From contig CALUPM010000014.1 in assembly GCA_944322665.1 (NCBI GenBank), positions 1-35,155 on the forward strand: a DNA stretch of 35,155 nucleotides, read 5' to 3'. Position 1 is the stretch's first letter. The number at the start of each line of letters is the position of its first letter. The DNA comes from Candidatus Gastranaerophilales bacterium. GTDB taxonomy: Bacteria > Cyanobacteriota > Vampirovibrionia > Gastranaerophilales > Gastranaerophilaceae. Below, in pieces: positions 31,050 through 35,155 of this stretch. The notes under the pieces were generated by a model. The model was given only the letters and a program-made list of their open reading frames with translations. It had not been told where the DNA came from and did no database searches. The translations under genes and the position numbers were made by a program.

Positions 31050-34000
31050 TTAGTATGTAAATTCGTGACTGATTTTATGAATATAATAAAACAAATCCGT
31101 CAAAATGTTAAATACTTCATCAAAATTCATATATGCATTATTTAAAAGCAAAATGGAATTACCTTCCTGGCATGACTTCGGCGCTATTGTAAATTTTATT
31201 TTCTTCAGGATATTTGAAGGAAGCCCGCGCTGAATGATTTTCCATTCGCCTTCCAGAAACGGCATGTAAATTCTTATATTGTCGGAGGTTTCTCGTATCA
31301 AAGAAATTCCGACATCTGTTGCAGCAAGACGAATTCTTATTAATTTTATTAAATTTTCAACGCTTTCCGGAGGTTTTGAGAACCGGTCTTTCCATTCTTC
31401 CGTAATGTAATCCAGTTCCACATCATTTTTTACATCTGCAAGGCGTTTGTATTCAATCATTTTCTGTTCGGCAGAACCGACCCACTCATCAGGGATAAAT
31501 GCTGTTACATTTATGTCAACAATTGCAGGATTGTTTTTGTTTACGGCTTCTCCCTGAAGTTCACGGACGGTTTCATCCAAAAGCTGACAATATGTGTCAA
31601 ATCCGACGTTTATCATGTGTCCGTGCTGTTTGGTGCCTAAGATATTCCCGACACCTCTGATTTCGACATCTCTCATTGCAATCTGATAACCGCTGCCGAG
31701 CGTCGTAAATTCTTTTATTGCTTTCAATCGCTGGAAGGCTTCTTTTGTGATTTCTTTACTCTGTTTGTAAAAACAATAGCAATAAGCCTGTCTTTGAGAA
31801 CGTCCGACACGTCCTCTCAACTGGTAAAGCTGTGCAAGCCCGAAACGGTCTGCGTCATGGATTATCATTGTATTTGCGTTCGGGATATCAATCCCGTTTT
31901 CGATAATCGTTGTGGCAAGAAGAATATCATATTCATGGTTTGCAAAATCAACAATAACTTTTTCTAATGCTTTTTCATCCATCTGACCATGCCCGACGGC
32001 AATTCTTGCGTTCGGCACAAGCTGCTGCAGCAGGAATTTAAATTCTTCTATTGTTTCAACACGGTTGTATAGATAGAAAACCTGCCCTTCCCTGTCAAGT
32101 TCGTGGATAATCGCGTTTTTAACCATTGTTTCATTCCAGACGCCGACGTAGGTCTTAATCGGAAGTCTGTTTTTCGGCGGGGTGTTTATTATCGACATAT
32201 CTTTGATGCCGGATAATGACATATAAAGCGTTCTCGGTATCGGCGTTGCAGACATTGTTATTATATCAATGTTTTCTCTGAATGCCTTCAATTTTTCCTT
32301 GTGTTTTACGCCGAACCTGTGTTCCTCATCAATCACCAGAAGCCCCAGATCTTTAAACACAATTCCTTCCTGAAGCAGTCTGTGAGTACCGATAACAACA
32401 TCGCATTCGCCGATTGCCAGTTTTTTTACGGTTTCTTTCTGCTCTTTATGGGTTCTGAAACGTGAGAGAAGTTCGACATTCACCCCGAAAGGCTTAAATC
32501 TTTCGCTCATTGTCTGAAAATGCTGGAGTGCAAGAATTGTTGTCGGAACAATCACTGCAACCTGTTTGCCCGATGTAACCGCTTTAAAAATCGCCCGCAT
32601 TGCAACTTCCGTCTTGCCGAACCCGACATCCCCGCATATAAGTCTGTCCATCGGTTTGTCGCTTTCCATATCAGCTTTAACTTCGGTAATCGCTTTCATC
32701 TGGTCGGGAGTTTCCGTATATTCAAAAGCTTCTTCCATTTCGACCTGCCAGTTTGTGTCAGGAAGAAACGCTATTCCCTCCTGCATTTTGCGTCGTGCAT
32801 AAAGTCTTAATAAATCATAAGCAACCTGTTCAACTTCTTTTTTGACACGGGCTTTTGTATTTTCCCAGTCTTTTCCGCCCATTCTCGAAAGTTTAGGTTT
32901 TATTGAACCCGAGCCGCGGTATCTGACAAGAAGGTTAATCTGCTCTGCCGGAATGTGAAGCCGGTCTTTTGCCGCGTATTCTATTGTCAGATAATCCTTT
33001 AACTGTCCGTCGATTTCCTGCTGGCTCAAGCCCCTGTAAATTCCGACCCCGTGAATGCTGTGGACAACGTATTCGCCCTCTTTTATATCGTTAATGTTTT
33101 CTATATATTCGGGCTTTTCTTTATAATACGATTTGCGCTCTGCTGTAACTTCTTTGGAACGTTTATTAAAAAGTTCACGGTCTGTGAAAACAATCGTTTT
33201 GAAATCATCAAGGATTCCGCCATGAGAAGTTATGCTGTCAGTATAATCTATTATCTTAAAGACTTCCCGTTCTTTTAGAATTTCTTTTACACGTTCTTTG
33301 TAGTCCGTTGCAATTACGATATCATAGTTTGAATTTTCTTTTATAAACTGCGCAATCTCATCAAGGTTTGCCTCAAAACTCTTGAGCGGAAGGGTGTTAA
33401 ATTCAACAATCTCATCCATCTCATCATCAAGGAAGTTGTTAAATCCTATCTTCACAAATCCTGCAAGTTTTTGAATAAAATCTTCAAAAACTACATGGTT
33501 TTTGTCCTTTAATTCATAATGAAGCCCGAGTTTTAAATTTTCCGCAATCTGGTCTTCGTAAGAATCATCAAAACTCTCGAATTTTGAATAAACTTCAGCG
33601 GTTTCGTCGGTTATCACTATGTAATCGTCCTTGAACCAGTCAAGAACAGTGACAAGATTAGAATTAAAATAGCTCTGATAAACATCTATTCCTTCAAAAT
33701 ACCCTTCTTCTCTCAATTGTTCGGCAAGTTCCGGAGAAAGTTTTTCAAAATCATTATATTTATCCTCCGGTATTGTTTTAGGAGAATCTGCACGGTCTGC
33801 CCTGTAATTTTTCAATGTATGTGCATCATTATCGGGAGATCCTTCGCTGCCGCTCAGGATGACATCTGTCTTGTGCAAAAGGAATTTATGAACCGGAAGA
33901 ATTTCTATTTCCTTAACTTTTTCAACGGATTTCTGGGTTTCGTTGTCAAAATATCTCAAATCAACAACTTCATCTCCCCAGAGTTCAATCCTGACAGGCT

Positions 34001-34541
34001 TTTTGTCCGGCGCATAAATGTCAATTATGTCACCTCTTATTGAAAACTCTCCGATGTCACTCACCATTGTGGAGCGTTTGTATCCGTAATTTACAAGAAT
34101 TTCACCGGTTTTTTTTATGTCAATATCATCGCCGACTTTTATTTTTACGGAATTCCTCTCAAAAAATTCCGCATCCGGAAACTTTTCCAGCATGACTTTA
34201 ACGGGCGCGATTACAATATCAGGTTTTGTGCGCAGAATTCTTATTTGCTCCGCGTATTCATAAATGTTCGGCGAAATCGTTTCGTACATTGAAATGTTCT
34301 GAAACGGCAGAATTTCCGCTTCCGCCTCAAATGCACGCTTTAAATCATTTTTGTATTTAAGCGCATTCTGTTCTGTTGAGGTTATAAAAAGGATTTTTTT
34401 CTTTGAAATTTTTGCCGCCTGCTTCAACAAAAACAATCTCAAAATCGTAATAAGACCCGTCACGGCAAAAGAGTACCTTGATTTTACAAGATACTGAAAT
34501 TGTGAATAATTTTCGTTATCGAGATTATTTATTGTAAACAC
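31050..34541 (-). CDS. mfd: Transcription-repair coupling factor Mfd
   Basis: The 1163-residue protein has the normal Mfd layout. It has a UvrB-like N-terminal module, then the RNA polymerase-interacting domain with EYVVHSIHGVGIYRGL, and a RecG-like translocase with Walker A GDVGFGKTE, LLVIDEEHRFG, TMSATPIPRTL and QLRGRVGRS. The C-terminal domain (about 1000-1150) is present. Mfd removes stalled RNA polymerase and brings UvrA to lesions. The start is GTG at 34541, with TAAAAT ending 6 nt upstream and no ribosome-binding site. Residues about 225-260 form a nonconserved insert that includes a translated widespread repeat (VILSGSEGSP). The terminator of the upstream small gene immediately precedes the -10 box. 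Confidence 0.95.
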   Translation of the reverse strand: MFTINNLDNENYSQFQYLVKSRYSFAVTGLITILRLFLLKQAAKISKKKILFITSTEQNALKYKNDLKRAFEAEAEILPFQNISMYETISPNIYEYAEQIRILRTKPDIVIAPVKVMLEKFPDAEFFERNSVKIKVGDDIDIKKTGEILVNYGYKRSTMVSDIGEFSIRGDIIDIYAPDKKPVRIELWGDEVVDLRYFDNETQKSVEKVKEIEILPVHKFLLHKTDVILSGSEGSPDNDAHTLKNYRADRADSPKTIPEDKYNDFEKLSPELAEQLREEGYFEGIDVYQSYFNSNLVTVLDWFKDDYIVITDETAEVYSKFESFDDSYEDQIAENLKLGLHYELKDKNHVVFEDFIQKLAGFVKIGFNNFLDDEMDEIVEFNTLPLKSFEANLDEIAQFIKENSNYDIVIATDYKERVKEILKEREVFKIIDYTDSITSHGGILDDFKTIVFTDRELFNKRSKEVTAERKSYYKEKPEYIENINDIKEGEYVVHSIHGVGIYRGLSQQEIDGQLKDYLTIEYAAKDRLHIPAEQINLLVRYRGSGSIKPKLSRMGGKDWENTKARVKKEVEQVAYDLLRLYARRKMQEGIAFLPDTNWQVEMEEAFEYTETPDQMKAITEVKADMESDKPMDRLICGDVGFGKTEVAMRAIFKAVTSGKQVAVIVPTTILALQHFQTMSERFKPFGVNVELLSRFRTHKEQKETVKKLAIGECDVVIGTHRLLQEGIVFKDLGLLVIDEEHRFGVKHKEKLKAFRENIDIITMSATPIPRTLYMSLSGIKDMSIINTPPKNRLPIKTYVGVWNETMVKNAIIHELDREGQVFYLYNRVETIEEFKFLLQQLVPNARIAVGHGQMDEKALEKVIVDFANHEYDILLATTIIENGIDIPNANTMIIHDADRFGLAQLYQLRGRVGRSQRQAYCYCFYKQSKEITKEAFQRLKAIKEFTTLGSGYQIAMRDVEIRGVGNILGTKQHGHMINVGFDTYCQLLDETVRELQGEAVNKNNPAIVDINVTAFIPDEWVGSAEQKMIEYKRLADVKNDVELDYITEEWKDRFSKPPESVENLIKLIRIRLAATDVGISLIRETSDNIRIYMPFLEGEWKIIQRGLPSNILKKIKFTIAPKSCQEGNSILLLNNAYMNFDEVFNILTDLFYYIHKISHEFTY
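33834..33864 (-). repeat. Widespread TGTCATCCTGAGC repeat translated inside mfd
   Basis: The minus strand reads TGTCATCCTGAGCGGCAGCG followed by AAGGATCTCCC. This is the known ubiquitous TGTCATCCTGAG...GAAGGATC intergenic repeat type, here in frame and coding for residues around 227-234 of Mfd. Its ends resemble those of the 130-bp element copies. Confidence 0.8.
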
Positions 34542-34547
34542 GGTAAA

Positions 34548-34553
34548 ATTTTA
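34548..34553 (-). promoter_or_regulatory. TAAAAT -10 box for mfd, probably leaderless
   Basis: TAAAAT on the minus strand ends 6 nt before the GTG start at 34541. No Shine-Dalgarno sequence exists. The T run of the preceding terminator lies directly upstream. Confidence 0.4.
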
Positions 34554-34558
34554 GCATG

Positions 34559-34587
34559 AAAAAAGCCGGTTAAATTAATCGGCTTTT
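34559..34587 (-). terminator. Intrinsic terminator between the RWYD gene and mfd
   Basis: AAAAGCCG (34561-34568) and CGGCTTTT (34580-34587) form the stem and six T residues follow on the minus strand. It overlaps the stop codon of the small gene. Confidence 0.8.
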
Positions 34588-34924
34588 ACTTATCTTTATT
34601 CGGGCTTTCGTATTCAATGCCCATTTCTTTCAAGGTTCTGATAAAGTTTTCCGCGCAGATTTTCTGGGCTTCCGGAGGAACAATACGCAGAATTTCAACG
34701 GTTTTGGATATAACAGGGTCTTTGTCGTACCAGCGGTTGTTGGCGTTGACCGGCTTTACCATCTGATAAAACTTCTCTATTGTCTCTTTTGAAACTTTTT
34801 CTTCTATTTTTGCTAAGAATATTTCAGCCTGAGCTCTCAATTCCGTTTGATAGTTCTTGAGAAGCTCTATTACTTCCAGCAAAAGCGGATCGTGGTCATA
34901 CCAGCGCTTATAAGTAGGACTCAT
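34586..34924 (-). CDS. Small protein with two RWYD-D-P repeats
   Basis: The 112-residue protein consists of two related halves. KRWYDHDPLLLEVIELLKN (about 6-24) and NRWYDKDPVISKTVEILRI (about 62-80) share RWYDxDP followed by a hydrophobic helix, and each is followed by a helix with an LRAQAEIFLAKI / AQKICAENFIRTL-type pattern. I believe similar small proteins are found in this lineage and some Firmicutes, but have no function for them. There is no signal peptide. GGAGG precedes the ATG. It overlaps the end of murA by 17 nt and is read in another frame, so the two are cotranscribed. A role near cell-wall synthesis is only a contextual guess. Confidence 0.7.
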   Translation of the reverse strand: MSPTYKRWYDHDPLLLEVIELLKNYQTELRAQAEIFLAKIEEKVSKETIEKFYQMVKPVNANNRWYDKDPVISKTVEILRIVPPEAQKICAENFIRTLKEMGIEYESPNKDK

Positions 34925-35155
34925 TGTGTATATCCTCCGTTAGGTTTGCAGGCAATATGTCGTCGTTTCTTCTTTCTATCTTGCCTCCCAACAATCTTAT
35001 CTTATTTTCAAATTTTTCGTATCCTCTATCTATATGATGTAGGTTTTCGATAACTGAATTTCCATCTGCCATCAGGGCTGCCACAACAAGGGATGCACCT
35101 GCTCTTAAATCACTTGCGGCAAGGGTTGCACCCGTAAGTTTTTTGACGCCTTTAA
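34908..35155 (-). CDS. murA: UDP-N-acetylglucosamine 1-carboxyvinyltransferase MurA (C-terminal part)
   Basis: About 82 C-terminal residues lie in the window; the 5' part is cut by the end. They read KLTGATLAASDLRAGASLVV, then NLHHIDRGYEKFENKIRLLG, then a short tail. DLRAGA (with the conserved Arg) and the HIDRGYE block identify MurA, which adds enolpyruvate to UDP-GlcNAc in the first committed step of peptidoglycan synthesis. The catalytic Cys loop is outside the window. The stop TAA at 34908-34910 falls inside the next gene, giving a 17-nt overlap. Confidence 0.93.
   Translation of the reverse strand, partial: KGVKKLTGATLAASDLRAGASLVVAALMADGNSVIENLHHIDRGYEKFENKIRLLGGKIERRNDDILPANLTEDIHNESYL

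Noticed and set aside
1-35155. tRNA or rRNA genes
   Set aside because: Reading the intergenic gaps on both strands I found no cloverleaf with a T-loop GGTTCRA pattern and no rRNA sequence; a tRNAscan or Rfam search would settle small RNAs.

Overview
The window looks like a chromosomal piece of a non-photosynthetic relative of cyanobacteria, most likely a gut Gastranaerophilales (Melainabacteria / Vampirovibrionia) bacterium. This is inferred from gene content, not from a marker tree. The DNA is AT-rich. The cell envelope appears Gram-negative: a heptosyltransferase-like GT9 enzyme, TonB C-terminal-domain secreted proteins, lipoproteins and a periplasmic foldase. Glutamate-cysteine ligase is of the plant/cyanobacterial type, isoprenoids are made by the MEP route (ispE, ispD), there is a PBS-lyase-type HEAT protein, and the pilin remnant carries an N-terminal signature I associate with this group. 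Another deep Gram-negative lineage cannot be excluded.

Layout. Bases 1-3445: the last 15 codons of mnmE, a repeat cluster, gshA (minus), then divergently ksgA-ispE. Bases 3495-7450: a soluble sensor histidine kinase and a HEAT-repeat protein, enclosed by two inverted intergenic repeat arms of about 0.4-0.5 kb. Each arm ends in a 130-bp MITE-like element and is otherwise built of short TTCACNCTTCAC / GATAAG-NN-CTTATC modules. Bases 7451-8990: decayed intergenic DNA, a broken type IV pilin-like gene and a small HTH gene. Bases 9001-12336: ispD, rpmB and a three-gene minus-strand set of secreted TonB-C proteins. Bases 12508-15893: an HTH/coiled-coil protein, recA, a proline-rich surface-type protein and an HTH/zinc-finger protein. 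Bases 15890-20877 (minus): an envelope set of an exported GH13 amylase-family protein, a TPR protein, a metallophosphoesterase, an MBL-fold hydrolase and a TPR lipoprotein. Bases 21008-25927: ROK sugar kinase, GT9 glycosyltransferase, a GAF-GGDEF-HD-GYP signalling protein and thiL. Bases 25937-35155 (minus): grpE-dnaJ-beta-propeller-O-methyltransferase as one coupled unit, and murA-small RWYD protein-mfd-foldase as another run.

Two themes tie the region together. First, dispersed repeats do more than fill gaps. They border the kinase-HEAT pair as mirror-image arms, reach the stop codon of gshA, lie between ksgA and ispE, place a -35-like TTGCAG exactly 17 nt ahead of the kinase TATAAT box, and one widespread repeat type is translated in frame inside Mfd. 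Second, start sites fall into two classes. Some genes have a clear Shine-Dalgarno sequence, while others (ksgA, the kinase, the TPR gene, the HTH-Zn gene, the ROK gene, mfd) have a -10 box only 6-9 nt before the start codon, which suggests leaderless transcripts.
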